A DNA stretch of 64,000 nucleotides, from contig CALGAW010000033.1 in the NCBI GenBank assembly GCA_937959115.1, positions 1 to 64,000 on the forward strand, read 5' to 3'. Source of the stretch: an uncultured Saprospiraceae bacterium. Its GTDB lineage: Bacteria; Bacteroidota; Bacteroidia; Chitinophagales; Saprospiraceae. Position 1 is the stretch's first letter, and every line of letters begins with the position of its first letter. Of this stretch, positions 18,198 through 26,795 are shown piece by piece. The notes beneath the pieces were generated by a model. That model ran no database searches. It worked only from the letters and a program-made list of their open reading frames with translations, and was not told the DNA's origin. A program made the position numbers and the translations under genes.

Positions 18198-19691
18198 ATG
18201 AAAAATTATACATCCGTATTAATCATTGCGGCAATTCTTCTGGTGGTCAATTTACTGTCCAAACAATTCTTTTTTAGGGCAGACTTTACAGAAGATAAAC
18301 AATACACACTTGGTAGAGCAACCGAGGATATACTAAACAATCTGGAGGAGCCGGTTACAATAACAGCCTACTTTACAGAAGGTCTACCAACTCAGTATGC
18401 ATCTATCAAAGATGAGTTTAGAGATTTGCTGATTGAATACAACAATCGGTCTAAAGGAAAGGTAGCCTATGAGTTTAAAGACCCCAATACTGATCAACAG
18501 TTAGAACAGGAAATTCAGCAGAAAGGAGTACAACCCGTAATGATCCAGATTCGAGAAAAGGATCAAATGGTGAATCAGCGCGCTTATCTAGCCGCTTCTG
18601 TAAAGGTTGGTGAGCAAGAAGACATCATTCCTTTCATTCAGCCAGGAGGCGCCATGGAATACGCATTGACAACAGGAATTAAAAAAATGGCGGTAACGAA
18701 TAAACCGTCAATCGGATTTGTGAGTGGTCACGGAGAACCTGGAATCGACCAATTTCCCCAAGCGTATCAAGCAATGGCGATTCTATATACGCCTGAACCC
18801 GTAACGCTAGATGCTGAAATCCCTATGAAGTATGGAACGATTGCAATGATCGCACCTACAGACTCTATGCCTCCTCAGCACTTTGCAACCCTTGACCAAT
18901 TTCTAGGACGGGGCGGAAAATTATTCCTGGGTGTCAATTCAGTAAAAGGTGATTTCTCAACCGCGCAAGGCACCACTAGTACTACAGGTATAGAAGGGTG
19001 GCTGGCTCAAAAAGGAGTACAGATAAATCCAAGCTTTATCGTAGACAACAACGCGGGACAAATCTCTGTGAGACAAGGGAATTTCCCGTTTCCAATGCAA
19101 GTCAAATTTCCCTACTTCCCTAATATTGGTAAGTTTTCTGATCATCCGATTACAAAAGGACTGGAGGCGGTTATGCTTCAATTTGCAAGTCCGATTACTT
19201 ATTCAGGAGACACGAGCACCACGTTTACACCAATCGCTTATTCATCCGCACGTTCTGGCACCATTAATACGCCCATGCAGTTTGATGTTCAAAAGCGATG
19301 GACTGGTCAGGATTTTCCGATGTCTAATTTGGTGGTAGCCGGTGTATTGGAAGGAAATATAGTAGGCAACGTTCCTTCAAAAATTGTGGTGGTTTCAGAT
19401 GGTGATTTTGCAGTAAATGGTCCTCGAGGGCAACAGCAACAACAAAAACCAAAAGATAATATCAGCTTATTGGTCAACGGTGTAGATTGGTTGTCAGACG
19501 ATACGGGTTTGATTGATCTAAGAACTAGAGGTGCCACGTCTCGTCCATTAGAAGAAATTCCTGACGGCAAAAAATCAACACTTAAATACTTGAATTTGTT
19601 ATTGCCGATCGGCTTAGTGCTGTTGTACGGATTTTTCCGCTTCAACCGCAGAAGAAGCCAACGAATGAAGCGTATGCAGCAAAACTATTAA
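18198..19691 (+). CDS. gldG: GldG-family auxiliary component of the gliding ABC transporter
   Basis: This 497-residue protein has an N-terminal transmembrane helix (SVLIIAAILLVVNLLSKQFFF). A large extracytoplasmic region with the GldG/IFT52-like fold follows: RADFTEDKQYTLGRATEDIL, then EEPVTITAYFTEGLP and GFVSGHGEPGID. A C-terminal helix near 468-485 (LLLPIGLVLLYGFFRF) and a basic tail (NRRRSQRMKRMQQNY) end the protein. It is the third component of the GldA-GldF transporter, 11 bp after gldF. A Q-rich stretch (RGQQQQQKPKDN) precedes the C-terminal helix. The DUF4340 gene after it is a recurring partner. Function beyond the transporter is inferred. Confidence 0.85.
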   Translation: MKNYTSVLIIAAILLVVNLLSKQFFFRADFTEDKQYTLGRATEDILNNLEEPVTITAYFTEGLPTQYASIKDEFRDLLIEYNNRSKGKVAYEFKDPNTDQQLEQEIQQKGVQPVMIQIREKDQMVNQRAYLAASVKVGEQEDIIPFIQPGGAMEYALTTGIKKMAVTNKPSIGFVSGHGEPGIDQFPQAYQAMAILYTPEPVTLDAEIPMKYGTIAMIAPTDSMPPQHFATLDQFLGRGGKLFLGVNSVKGDFSTAQGTTSTTGIEGWLAQKGVQINPSFIVDNNAGQISVRQGNFPFPMQVKFPYFPNIGKFSDHPITKGLEAVMLQFASPITYSGDTSTTFTPIAYSSARSGTINTPMQFDVQKRWTGQDFPMSNLVVAGVLEGNIVGNVPSKIVVVSDGDFAVNGPRGQQQQQKPKDNISLLVNGVDWLSDDTGLIDLRTRGATSRPLEEIPDGKKSTLKYLNLLLPIGLVLLYGFFRFNRRRSQRMKRMQQNY

Positions 19692-19729
19692 TTCCATTTA
19701 TTGATTTTAGCATTGAATATTTTAATGTC

Positions 19730-20641
19730 ATGGCAAAGAAACTAAATAATACATCACTCCTTATTATATTGCTTTTGTTGGTTGGAGCTTATTTTCTGTC
19801 AACAAAATTTGGATCTGGGAGTGCAGAATCGAATATCAGAAAGGAGCTAGTAAAACTAGACACAGCTCAGATTACTGATATTGTGATGTACCCAAAGCAG
19901 GAAAACGGACAAGAAGTCAAACTGAGCCGTGCTAGTGGCAAATGGACCGTTACGAAAGCGGGTAAAACAGTGAAAGCAGACCAAAATGGTCCCGGTGCAA
20001 TGCTAAATACCTTTTCAAGTATAAAGCCCAAGAGTCTAGCCGCAGTAAGCAAGGACAAATGGGCAAAATATGAGGTAACAGACAGCCTAGGGACCCGAGT
20101 AAAAGCAATGAATGGAAGCAAGGTGCTTGCTGATGTCATGATGGGCAAGTTTTCCTTTCAACAGCAACCGCAGTCAATGACATCCTATGTACGCCTTTAC
20201 AATGAAGATAAGGTATATTCAGTAGATGGACCAATAGCTATGGGGTTCAATCGTCCCTTTGATGCGTTTAGAGACCGTAGTTTTCTCAGTCTAGATAAAG
20301 CAAACATCACTAAGGTAACTGTAGAGTCTGGAGGACAGACACAGACTGTATCCAAGCAAGGAAATAACTGGGTTGGAACAGATTCTACTAGGATAGACAC
20401 TTATCTAAATGGCTTGGTGCGGTTAACTGGTACTGGGTTTAAGGATGGCTTTACTGGTGGCAATCCAATAAGTAAAGTAACAATTGAAGGCAATAACATG
20501 GCATCTACTGTTGTTAGCTGCTACCAAGACGGAAATGGATTTGTGTTGCAGTCTAGCCAAAATCCTGACACTTGGTTTTCAAGTGATAGTAGTGCGACCT
20601 ACCAATCCGTGTTTGGTGCACTTGGGGCAGTGTTTCAATAG
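19730..20641 (+). CDS. DUF4340 domain-containing protein
   Basis: This 303-residue protein has one N-terminal transmembrane helix (SLLIILLLLVGAYFLSTKF), followed by a beta-rich extracytoplasmic domain with two similar halves: TDIVMYPKQENGQEVKLSR...WTVTKAGKTVKA and TKVTVESGGQTQTVSKQGNNW. This is the DUF4340 layout. Such genes often follow gldG-type genes, which fits the 38-bp spacing here. It is probably an envelope-side accessory of the GldAFG transporter; the biochemical role is unknown. It ends the gld transcription unit. The 223 bp behind it, before the convergent rhodanese gene, show no clear terminator. Confidence 0.75.
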   Translation: MAKKLNNTSLLIILLLLVGAYFLSTKFGSGSAESNIRKELVKLDTAQITDIVMYPKQENGQEVKLSRASGKWTVTKAGKTVKADQNGPGAMLNTFSSIKPKSLAAVSKDKWAKYEVTDSLGTRVKAMNGSKVLADVMMGKFSFQQQPQSMTSYVRLYNEDKVYSVDGPIAMGFNRPFDAFRDRSFLSLDKANITKVTVESGGQTQTVSKQGNNWVGTDSTRIDTYLNGLVRLTGTGFKDGFTGGNPISKVTIEGNNMASTVVSCYQDGNGFVLQSSQNPDTWFSSDSSATYQSVFGALGAVFQ

Positions 20642-20864
20642 ATTATAAGGGATTTACTACCTAGACCGAAAACACAGGCCTTCGGAAATCCAAAAACCTT
20701 TAATATAAAAAGTCCTTCATTCAGATTTGGTTTTATCTTAGAAAGATTAAGTTTCCTTCAAACTCTACTCCTTTTGCCTTTAAACTCCCTTACCATTGCA
20801 ATTATAGGTAGACAAATTACAAGGACACCCAGAAATAACAAGTGATTTTAAATTCAGCATTGTT

Positions 20865-21254
20865 TTACCAAGCAGAATAACCTCCTACAAGGTTAAAAAC
20901 GTTGGTAAATCCTTTTTTTTCTAAAATAGTTGCGGCTCTTCGACTTCTTTTTCCACTTCTACAATAGAGATAAATTGGTTGTTCTTTGTCGAAATCAGTA
21001 AAGCGATCAGCAAAATCACTTGCGAAAAAATCAATATGAGCAGCAGATTCGATGATTCCACCTTTCGTCTCTAATTGAGTTCTCACATCTACCAACTGAA
21101 TAGAGGTATTGTCCTTTATTATTTCTTTTAGCTGTTTCGCATTAATATTTTGAACAATAGAATTTGAAGTAAGAGTGCTTTCTTTCTTCATGTTGATATA
21201 AAACAATGCCGATCCAATTATTAATAAAACAACAGTGACAATGAAATTATTCAT
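20865..21254 (-). CDS. Membrane-anchored single-domain rhodanese
   Basis: I place the start at 21254, giving 129 residues. The longer frame from 21305 would overlap the upstream gene and delay the membrane helix. The protein opens MNNFIVTVVLLIIGSALFYI, one transmembrane anchor. A rhodanese domain follows with the active-site loop LYCRSGKRSRRA, including the catalytic Cys that carries persulfide, and ends NLVGGYSAW. It probably handles sulfane sulfur at the membrane, on the periplasmic side if the helix acts as a signal anchor. It lies 32 bp after the MBL-rhodanese gene and shares its transcript, so it belongs to the sulfur cluster of this window. Confidence 0.85.
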   Translation of the reverse strand: MNNFIVTVVLLIIGSALFYINMKKESTLTSNSIVQNINAKQLKEIIKDNTSIQLVDVRTQLETKGGIIESAAHIDFFASDFADRFTDFDKEQPIYLYCRSGKRSRRAATILEKKGFTNVFNLVGGYSAW

Positions 21255-21286
21255 TTGATTGATAATAACTTTTAAAGGTATATAAA

Positions 21287-22699
21287 TTAAAGTGTACTTG
21301 GGCAAACAAAATCAGACACTACAATTCCACTTTTCTTTATTGCTCCAAACCCTCCAGCAATATCAACGATATGGTGAATACCCCTAGATTTTAGAATCGA
21401 ACATGCAATAACAGAGCGGTAACCACCAGCACAGTGCACATAGAACCGTTCTTCAGGTAAATGAGCAAGATGGTTGTTTAGTTCAGACAAGGGCGCGTTT
21501 TCCGCCTTTTTTATATGCTCAGACAAATACTCCGAAGGTTTACGAACATCAACGACTGGTGCTTCACTGTTTTGTTGTAAAATAGTCTTCAGTTCCTCTG
21601 CAGGTATCGACTCTAAACTATCAATTTCCAGTCCAGCAGCTTTCCAAGCGTCAAAGCCTCCTTTCAGATAACCCAATGTATTGTCAAAACCTACTCTTGA
21701 TAACCGTGTAATGGCTTGTTCTATCTTATCTTCATCGACAACAAGGAGAATCGGTTGCTGAACATCCTTAATCAGACTACCCACCCAAGGAGCAAAGCTA
21801 CCATTTAGACCAATGAAAATAGACCTTGGAATATGTCCCGCTACGAAATCATGCTGATGTCTAACATCAAGTATAACAGCTCCCGTTTCATTTGCCGCAA
21901 CTTCAAATTCTTTGGGAGTGAAGGCATGTTGCCCTTTTGCTAGGACTTGATCAATTGAAGAATAACCTTCTTTATTAAGCTGTACATTAAGTGGGAAATA
22001 AGCTGGTGGCGGTAACAGACCATCAGTAACTTCTTTAATGAACTCTTCCTTGGTCATATCAGCACGTAGTGCATAATTCATCTTTTTTTGATTGCCTAAT
22101 GTATCAACGGTTTCCTTCATCATGTTTTTCCCACAAGCAGAACCCGCACCGTGAGCAGGATAGACAATTACGTCATCTGCTAGAGGCATAATCTTATTTC
22201 TCAAGCTATCAAAGGAATAACCAGCAAGATCCTCTTGGGTCAATTCTCCCATCTTTTGAGCAAGATCTGGGCGTCCAACATCTCCAAGAAATAACGTGTC
22301 TCCTGTAAAAATTGCGTGATCCTTTCCGTTTTTGTCACGAAGTAGATAAGTGGTGCTTTCCATTGTGTGACCAGGTGTATGAAGTACTACAAATGTTAGA
22401 TCGCCTAGCTTAAATTCTTGGCCATCTGTAGCAATCGTTGCCTCAAAGCTGGGGTCGGCATTCGGCCCATAGATGATGGGAGCGCCTGATTTTTCTGAAA
22501 GAGTAACGTGCCCACTCACGAAATCAGCATGAAAATGTGTTTCGAAAATGTACTTGATTTTAGCTCCTGCTTTCTCAGCAAGATTTATATAATTTTGTAC
22601 CTCTCGCAATGGATCAATGATAGCGACTTCGCCATTGCTTTCAATATAGTAAGCGCCTTGCGCTAAACATCCAGTATATATTTGTTCGATTTTCATCAA
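21287..22699 (-). CDS. MBL-fold / double rhodanese fusion (persulfide dioxygenase-like)
   Basis: This 470-residue fusion has an ETHE1-like metallo-beta-lactamase domain (residues 1-~250) with the metal motif THFHADFVSGH (~54-64) and GDTLFLGDVGRPDL. Two rhodanese domains follow. The first (~265-355) has the family pattern DVRHQHDFVAGHIP but lacks the catalytic Cys: the loop reads LLVVDEDKIEQ. The second (~370-455) is complete, with VHCAGGYRS. ETHE1-type enzymes oxidise glutathione persulfide to sulfite, and rhodanese domains move sulfane sulfur, so oxidation of persulfide or thiosulfate is the likely role. The palindrome at 22756-22771 lies 57 bp before its start, and the small rhodanese is downstream. 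The exact substrate thiol is unknown. Confidence 0.88.
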   Translation of the reverse strand: MMKIEQIYTGCLAQGAYYIESNGEVAIIDPLREVQNYINLAEKAGAKIKYIFETHFHADFVSGHVTLSEKSGAPIIYGPNADPSFEATIATDGQEFKLGDLTFVVLHTPGHTMESTTYLLRDKNGKDHAIFTGDTLFLGDVGRPDLAQKMGELTQEDLAGYSFDSLRNKIMPLADDVIVYPAHGAGSACGKNMMKETVDTLGNQKKMNYALRADMTKEEFIKEVTDGLLPPPAYFPLNVQLNKEGYSSIDQVLAKGQHAFTPKEFEVAANETGAVILDVRHQHDFVAGHIPRSIFIGLNGSFAPWVGSLIKDVQQPILLVVDEDKIEQAITRLSRVGFDNTLGYLKGGFDAWKAAGLEIDSLESIPAEELKTILQQNSEAPVVDVRKPSEYLSEHIKKAENAPLSELNNHLAHLPEERFYVHCAGGYRSVIACSILKSRGIHHIVDIAGGFGAIKKSGIVVSDFVCPSTL

Positions 22700-22755
22700 A
22701 AAAGATTTTAATAATTAATAACGATTCAAATTTACTTAGAATAAAAAAAAGAATT

Positions 22756-22771
22756 GGTAACCATTGTTACC
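22756..22771. promoter_or_regulatory. Operator-like palindrome GGTAAC-N4-GTTACC upstream of the MBL-rhodanese gene
   Basis: GGTAACCATTGTTACC has perfect 6-bp arms. It abuts the tauE stop codon and lies 57 bp before the MBL-rhodanese start. A near-identical element (24660-24675) occurs at matching distance from the yeeE start. The spacing and dyad symmetry suit a dimeric Crp/Fnr-type activator, the obvious candidate being the regulator encoded at 24703-25347. Confidence 0.65.
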
Positions 22772-23569
22772 CTACACTAACTCTCTCCCGAGAATATATA
22801 TTCCCATCAACAAGACAAACCACCCAAATCCCTTTTTGAGTTTTTTCCCTTCAATAAAATTCGACAAATACATGCCTAGGAAGATTCCAACGATCGAAAT
22901 ACTCGTAAATACAAGAAGAAAAGACCACTCTATTTCAATATTTTGAAGATCACCAATAAATCCAATCAAGGATTTAACTGCTATAATAAGCAGGGAGGTC
23001 CCTACTGCTTTTTTCATGGGTAATTTTGCTAAAAGCACAAGGGCAGGAATAATAAGAAAACCGCCACCAGCTCCTACGATACCAGTTACAACCCCAACGA
23101 TTAGGCCCTCTATCAATATTATAGGGTAATTGTAGGAAACGTCAGAATTTATCGTTTTTTCTTCCCTTCTACTTCGAATCATAGACACAGAGGCCAATAG
23201 CATAATCAATGCAAAAAAGATCATGATTCCAGTATCCTTTGATAACGTGAAATCGCCAACAGTAAATAAAACATCAGGAATAGCTGGTATTAGAAAAGCT
23301 CTAGTCAAATACACCCCTATAAATGCAGGAATAGCAAAAACGATTGCTGTTCTTACATCCACGAGCCCTTTCCGAAGGTTATTGATTGCACCAACCAATG
23401 CGACAGAGCCAACCACGAATAACGAATAAGCAGTTGCTACAATTGGGTTTGTTCCTAGGACGTATACAAAAATTGGAACCGTCAAAATAGAACCACCACC
23501 ACCAACAAGACCTAAGATTATACCGATAATCAATGCACCAACGTAGCCTAACAGTGTATAATAGTCCAT
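22772..23569 (-). CDS. TauE/SafE (TSUP) family sulfite/sulfonate exporter
   Basis: This 265-residue membrane protein of about eight helices shows the internal duplication of the family: [20 protein letters not shown] near 19-38 and [20 protein letters not shown] near 165-185, each with the glycine-rich entrance motif. TSUP proteins move sulfite, sulfoacetate or similar anions. Beside a persulfide-oxidising fusion it probably exports the sulfite formed. It lies 44 bp after the small YeeE-type gene and shares its direction. Its stop codon touches the palindrome that precedes the MBL-rhodanese gene, so the two operons are back to back with independent control. Confidence 0.85.
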   Translation of the reverse strand: MDYYTLLGYVGALIIGIILGLVGGGGSILTVPIFVYVLGTNPIVATAYSLFVVGSVALVGAINNLRKGLVDVRTAIVFAIPAFIGVYLTRAFLIPAIPDVLFTVGDFTLSKDTGIMIFFALIMLLASVSMIRSRREEKTINSDVSYNYPIILIEGLIVGVVTGIVGAGGGFLIIPALVLLAKLPMKKAVGTSLLIIAVKSLIGFIGDLQNIEIEWSFLLVFTSISIVGIFLGMYLSNFIEGKKLKKGFGWFVLLMGIYILGRELV

Positions 23570-23613
23570 TTGTTTTTTTTAATACTTAGAAAGTTCTTTC
23601 GAAAGCTTTTCCA

Positions 23614-24027
23614 TTAGTGGGGTAACCTATTTCTAAATAATCCATACGTAAATGTACCAATTAAGCTTCCAAAAATAACAACCCCGATTGATAAATAACC
23701 ATATCCAATAAGCGTAAACATTGGTCCTGGACAAGCTCCTACAAGCGCCCAGCCCAAACCAAATAGTATTCCACCGATTAGATATCTTGGGAAGCTCATG
23801 CTCTTTGGAGAAAACGTTATCGGACCTCCCTCCTTAGTTTTTACTTGCTTTCTTTTAATTACTTGAACGCCGATCGCGCCTAGGATAACTGCCGAGCCAA
23901 TGATACCATACATGTGAAAGGATTCAAAACGAAACATTTCAATGATACGGTACCACGATATAATTTCTGCCTTCGAAAGTATTACACCAAAGAGAATGCC
24001 CGTAAATAAAAATTTTAGGTATTTCAT
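23614..24027 (-). CDS. YeeE/YedE-type half transporter (DUF6691-like)
   Basis: This 137-residue membrane protein has about four helices. It carries the family's conserved cysteine motif WALVGACPGPMFTLIGYG (~98-115) and IGGILFGLGWALVGACPGP just before it. Full-length YeeE/YedE proteins import thiosulfate through conserved Cys residues. In many Bacteroidota and Proteobacteria the protein is split into two small genes, as here with the partner at 24043. The 15-bp gap between the two indicates one transcript and probably one heteromeric transporter. Thiosulfate or another sulfane-sulfur compound is the likely substrate. Confidence 0.82.
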   Translation of the reverse strand: MKYLKFLFTGILFGVILSKAEIISWYRIIEMFRFESFHMYGIIGSAVILGAIGVQVIKRKQVKTKEGGPITFSPKSMSFPRYLIGGILFGLGWALVGACPGPMFTLIGYGYLSIGVVIFGSLIGTFTYGLFRNRLPH

Positions 24028-24042
24028 TAAATCATTTTTTGT

Positions 24043-24600
24043 TTAAAAGAGTAGTGGGAAAAAAAGATGAACCATCGTAAGCCCACCAATAAAAAAACCG
24101 ATAACAGCAAGTAAAGATGGAACTTGCAAATTACTTAATCCGCTGATGGCATGCCCAGATGTACATCCGCCAGCATATCGAGCACCAAAACCAACTAAAA
24201 ACCCACCAAACAATAGGATGGAGATGCCACTTAAAGACTGTAGAGCGGAGACCCCAAATAATTTTTTAGGCAAATAAGCACTCGTCGGTTTCGCGAAGCC
24301 CAGTCCTTCCAACGCATTGACAGTACTCGGATTTAGTAAGATCGGTGCCTCTGAAGTCAAGTAGTTGGCCGAAAGAAAACCGCCTAAAACAGCTCCAAAC
24401 AAAAAAACAAGGTTCCATTGTTGACTTTTCCAATCGAATCTAAAAAAATTGGTCGCTTTGCCTCCACCAGCCATACTACATATTGTCCGCAGATTAGAAG
24501 ACATTCCGAAACTCTCTCCAAAATAAAGGAGTAAAAACATGACTAGGGCGATGAGTGGTCCAGCAACATACCAAGGCCAAGGGTGTATTAAAAAATCCAT
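24043..24600 (-). CDS. YeeE/YedE-type half transporter
   Basis: I place the start at 24600 (MDFLIHPWPWYVAGPLIAL), giving 185 residues. The frame is open further up to 24681, but that would run through the operator-like palindrome at 24660-24675. The protein has about five membrane helices and the conserved Cys motif GARYAGGCTSGHAISGLS (~140-157). It is the larger half of the split thiosulfate-type transporter and precedes the DUF6691-like half by 15 bp. A segment MSSNLRTICSMAGGG is also typical of this family. The gene is the first of an operon yeeE-yeeE-tauE and lies just behind the Crp/Fnr regulator. Confidence 0.82.
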   Translation of the reverse strand: MDFLIHPWPWYVAGPLIALVMFLLLYFGESFGMSSNLRTICSMAGGGKATNFFRFDWKSQQWNLVFLFGAVLGGFLSANYLTSEAPILLNPSTVNALEGLGFAKPTSAYLPKKLFGVSALQSLSGISILLFGGFLVGFGARYAGGCTSGHAISGLSNLQVPSLLAVIGFFIGGLTMVHLFFPLLF

Positions 24601-24659
24601 GCGTTTGATTGTAATTAACAAATAGTAGGACAAACATACTGGATATTCTTTGTACAAAG

Positions 24660-24675
24660 TGTAACAAGTGTTACC
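24660..24675. promoter_or_regulatory. Operator-like palindrome TGTAAC-N4-GTTACC upstream of the yeeE genes
   Basis: TGTAACAAGTGTTACC matches the element at 22756-22771 in both half-sites apart from one base. It ends 60 bp before the yeeE ATG and lies 27 bp after the stop of the Crp/Fnr gene. Another palindrome (TTTGTACAAA) adjoins it. The shared sequence, symmetry and spacing suggest that one regulator controls both sulfur operons. Confidence 0.65.
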
Positions 24676-24702
24676 AAGCAATTCAACAAAAACCCCGACA
24701 AG

Positions 24703-25347
24703 CTATTTGCGTGGCATTAAAGCTGTAACTTCAATGTTGTTTCGCTGGTTTCTTATTTTCCCATCAAGAGAAAGTTTTTTCATCAACCTTGAAATGACCA
24801 CCCGAGAAGAATTTAGCTCGTCTGCAATTTGAGAATGTGTTATCTGCAATACGCCATCAGAACGAACCATCGCCTTATCTTTCAGGTATTTGTAGAGCCG
24901 ACTTTCCATATTATGAAACGCCAAAATATCAATTGCTTCTAGCATTTCCTCCAACCGAACCGAGTAGCTATTAAAAACAAAAGACCTCCAAGACTGATAA
25001 TTTACTGTCCATTCTTCCATATAGGCAACAGGAATGAGAATTAACTCTGTTGGACTTTCCGTTACTGCTCGAATGTTACTTCTTTTTCCACCTAAACAGC
25101 AAGAAATAGTCATTGCACAAGTATCTCCTATTTCAAGGTAATAAAGTAATAACTCATTGCCATTTGGATCCTCCTTCATTATTCTAATTGCCCCACTAAG
25201 AATCAGGGGCATGTGCGTCAATTGATCTCCAATATCGATTAAAGAAACCCCTTTGGCTAACTTCCGGAATTGACCAACTAGTGCAATAGTTTTTAGCAAC
25301 TTCTCCTCCAGTACAGAAGTGTATTTTTCTTGAAGTTTTTCTAACAT
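24703..25347 (-). CDS. Crp/Fnr-family transcriptional regulator
   Basis: This 214-residue regulator has an N-terminal cupin domain (~20-120), a long dimer helix (~128-150) and a C-terminal winged helix with the recognition segment THSQIADELNSSRVVISRLMK (~170-190). A cysteine-rich piece, CAMTISCCLGGKR, puts Cys at 77, 83 and 84. There is no N-terminal Fnr-type iron-sulfur Cys cluster, and the cAMP-binding residues are not recognisable. Being directly upstream of the sulfur operons and beside the palindrome at 24660, it probably controls them. The paired Cys could sense sulfane sulfur, which is inference. It is transcribed in the same direction as its presumed targets. Confidence 0.85.
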   Translation of the reverse strand: MLEKLQEKYTSVLEEKLLKTIALVGQFRKLAKGVSLIDIGDQLTHMPLILSGAIRIMKEDPNGNELLLYYLEIGDTCAMTISCCLGGKRSNIRAVTESPTELILIPVAYMEEWTVNYQSWRSFVFNSYSVRLEEMLEAIDILAFHNMESRLYKYLKDKAMVRSDGVLQITHSQIADELNSSRVVISRLMKKLSLDGKIRNQRNNIEVTALMPRK

Positions 25348-25438
25348 AAGTTCTAGGAAGAATTAAAAAGTTAATAATTTTTCACAAAGCATCTGAATGC
25401 TGTAGATGTTTTTGCTAAGTTAAGTGGATGCAAATTAG

Positions 25439-26551
25439 TTAATCCCAATCATTCGCTTTCTGATAGAAACTCTTCATTACATTGTTATACTTCGAAACAG
25501 CCTCCTTTACACTTAATTCAGCATTCAGCACTCCGTTAAACTTAATCCGACCACTACCTTTCTGCTTAACCTTTATCCACGTCACATAAGCTGGAAACGG
25601 GCTTGACAGCACTCCGCCTTCAGACGCCCGAGTCACAAATGCCTTATAAACCGTCCGTGCGTCTTCTCCAAGTGGCGTCGTTCCTACCTGTAAGGTAAAA
25701 TACGGTCGATCAGCAATTGAGATGGAAGGATCTTCGGCCAGCTCACCATTCAAAAACTGACGACAGTCTTCCAGGTTTTCGCCAGCAGCCTCACGCTCAT
25801 ATATAAATACGACATCACTAAACGAGTAGTATTCGTCATCACTAAAAAACTCAACCAACTCCTTGTTTTGTTGGTCCGTGGTCGCCTTCAAATCATCCAT
25901 CTGTTTTTGATACAACGCTCTTTTCTCATCCGTTGAAGCGCTGTTTGCTAATTTGTTGAGCATCGCGTATTTCTGGATGGGCTCAATCAGCTTCACTACC
26001 AATACGCCATCATTTAACCGGTTAATGCGATCTTTGGATAAATCGCGTGTTGAGTAGGTGCTTCGTTCCTTCTTTTGGGATTTCCGTGTTTTTGAGATTT
26101 CCTTTTCTTTTTTCTGTGTTTCGGGGACCACAAACGGTATGGAAACGCTTGATTTTACACGCAAAGGTTTATTCTTTTCTCGGCCAGGAACAAAATCTGG
26201 GAATAATCCGACTACCCGCAACGCTTCAGCATCACAGGCAGCACATAGGGACTTTTCTACGACCAAATTTGTCAACCGACCATTCTTTTCCACGACAAAA
26301 CCAACCGTCACGTCCCCAACGCTCTTACTCTCCAATGCTTCCTTTGGATAGTTGAAATTCTTTGCAATAAATTTTTCTGTTTTTTTGTTGGAGCAAGCCA
26401 AGCGTGAACTAATCGTACGGTCACCATACTCACAACCGGGAAAAATAGGAGCGTATTTAACAGAGGCGTAAATTTTATTGTCTACTTGAGCAGAAATAGA
26501 GCTCATAAATAGATAAATAAAGCAAAATAGCATTAATCTTTTGATTTGCAT
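25439..26551 (-). CDS. TonB C-terminal-like secreted protein
   Basis: This 370-residue protein has a signal peptide (MQIKRLMLFCFIYLFMSSIS). A TonB-like C-terminal domain follows at ~35-145: IFPGCEYGDRTISSRLAC, NFNYPKEALESKSVGDVTVGFVVEKNGRLTNLVV and DAEALRVVGLFPDFVPGREKNKPLRV. Bacteroidota often use such FPGCE-type domains, with paired Cys, outside true TonB proteins. The remaining ~220 residues are unassigned; they are helical at 165-245 and rich in charge. There is no N-terminal anchor other than the signal peptide, so it may be periplasmic rather than an energy transducer. It is divergent from moxR across 244 bp and ends about 90 bp from the Crp/Fnr gene. Confidence 0.7.
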   Translation of the reverse strand: MQIKRLMLFCFIYLFMSSISAQVDNKIYASVKYAPIFPGCEYGDRTISSRLACSNKKTEKFIAKNFNYPKEALESKSVGDVTVGFVVEKNGRLTNLVVEKSLCAACDAEALRVVGLFPDFVPGREKNKPLRVKSSVSIPFVVPETQKKEKEISKTRKSQKKERSTYSTRDLSKDRINRLNDGVLVVKLIEPIQKYAMLNKLANSASTDEKRALYQKQMDDLKATTDQQNKELVEFFSDDEYYSFSDVVFIYEREAAGENLEDCRQFLNGELAEDPSISIADRPYFTLQVGTTPLGEDARTVYKAFVTRASEGGVLSSPFPAYVTWIKVKQKGSGRIKFNGVLNAELSVKEAVSKYNNVMKSFYQKANDWD

Positions 26552-26608
26552 GCTTGTATTAATAAATGGTTAAAAATGTTAAAATTTCAATGTTTTGCGC
26601 GCTATAAA

Positions 26609-26656
26609 TGCTAATTTAGCACCCGTTTTTCTAGTTTCGCTAAATATACAGCGAAA
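26609..26656. promoter_or_regulatory. Two adjacent inverted repeats between the TonB-like gene and moxR
   Basis: TGCTAATTTAGCA (26609-26621) and TTTCGCT-N8-AGCGAAA (26635-26656) lie in the divergent promoter region. Each has 6-7 bp perfect arms. They could be operators for the bat operon or the TonB-like gene. No known factor matches. Confidence 0.35.
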
Positions 26657-26795
26657 TTCGAACCAAGTAACGATATAAATATCAGATTGAATAGATCCAG
26701 TGCTTATTTTACCGTTACTAAGAATCAAAATTACTTGATTCTTGTTAATCATTCACCATTTAACGACTATTTTAATATCAAATAGAAATTAACAT

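Noticed and set aside
24601-24681. Upstream extension of the larger yeeE gene to 24681
   Set aside because: It would translate through the operator-like palindrome and adds a non-conserved Cys/Tyr-rich segment. MDFLIHPW at 24600 fits the family start.
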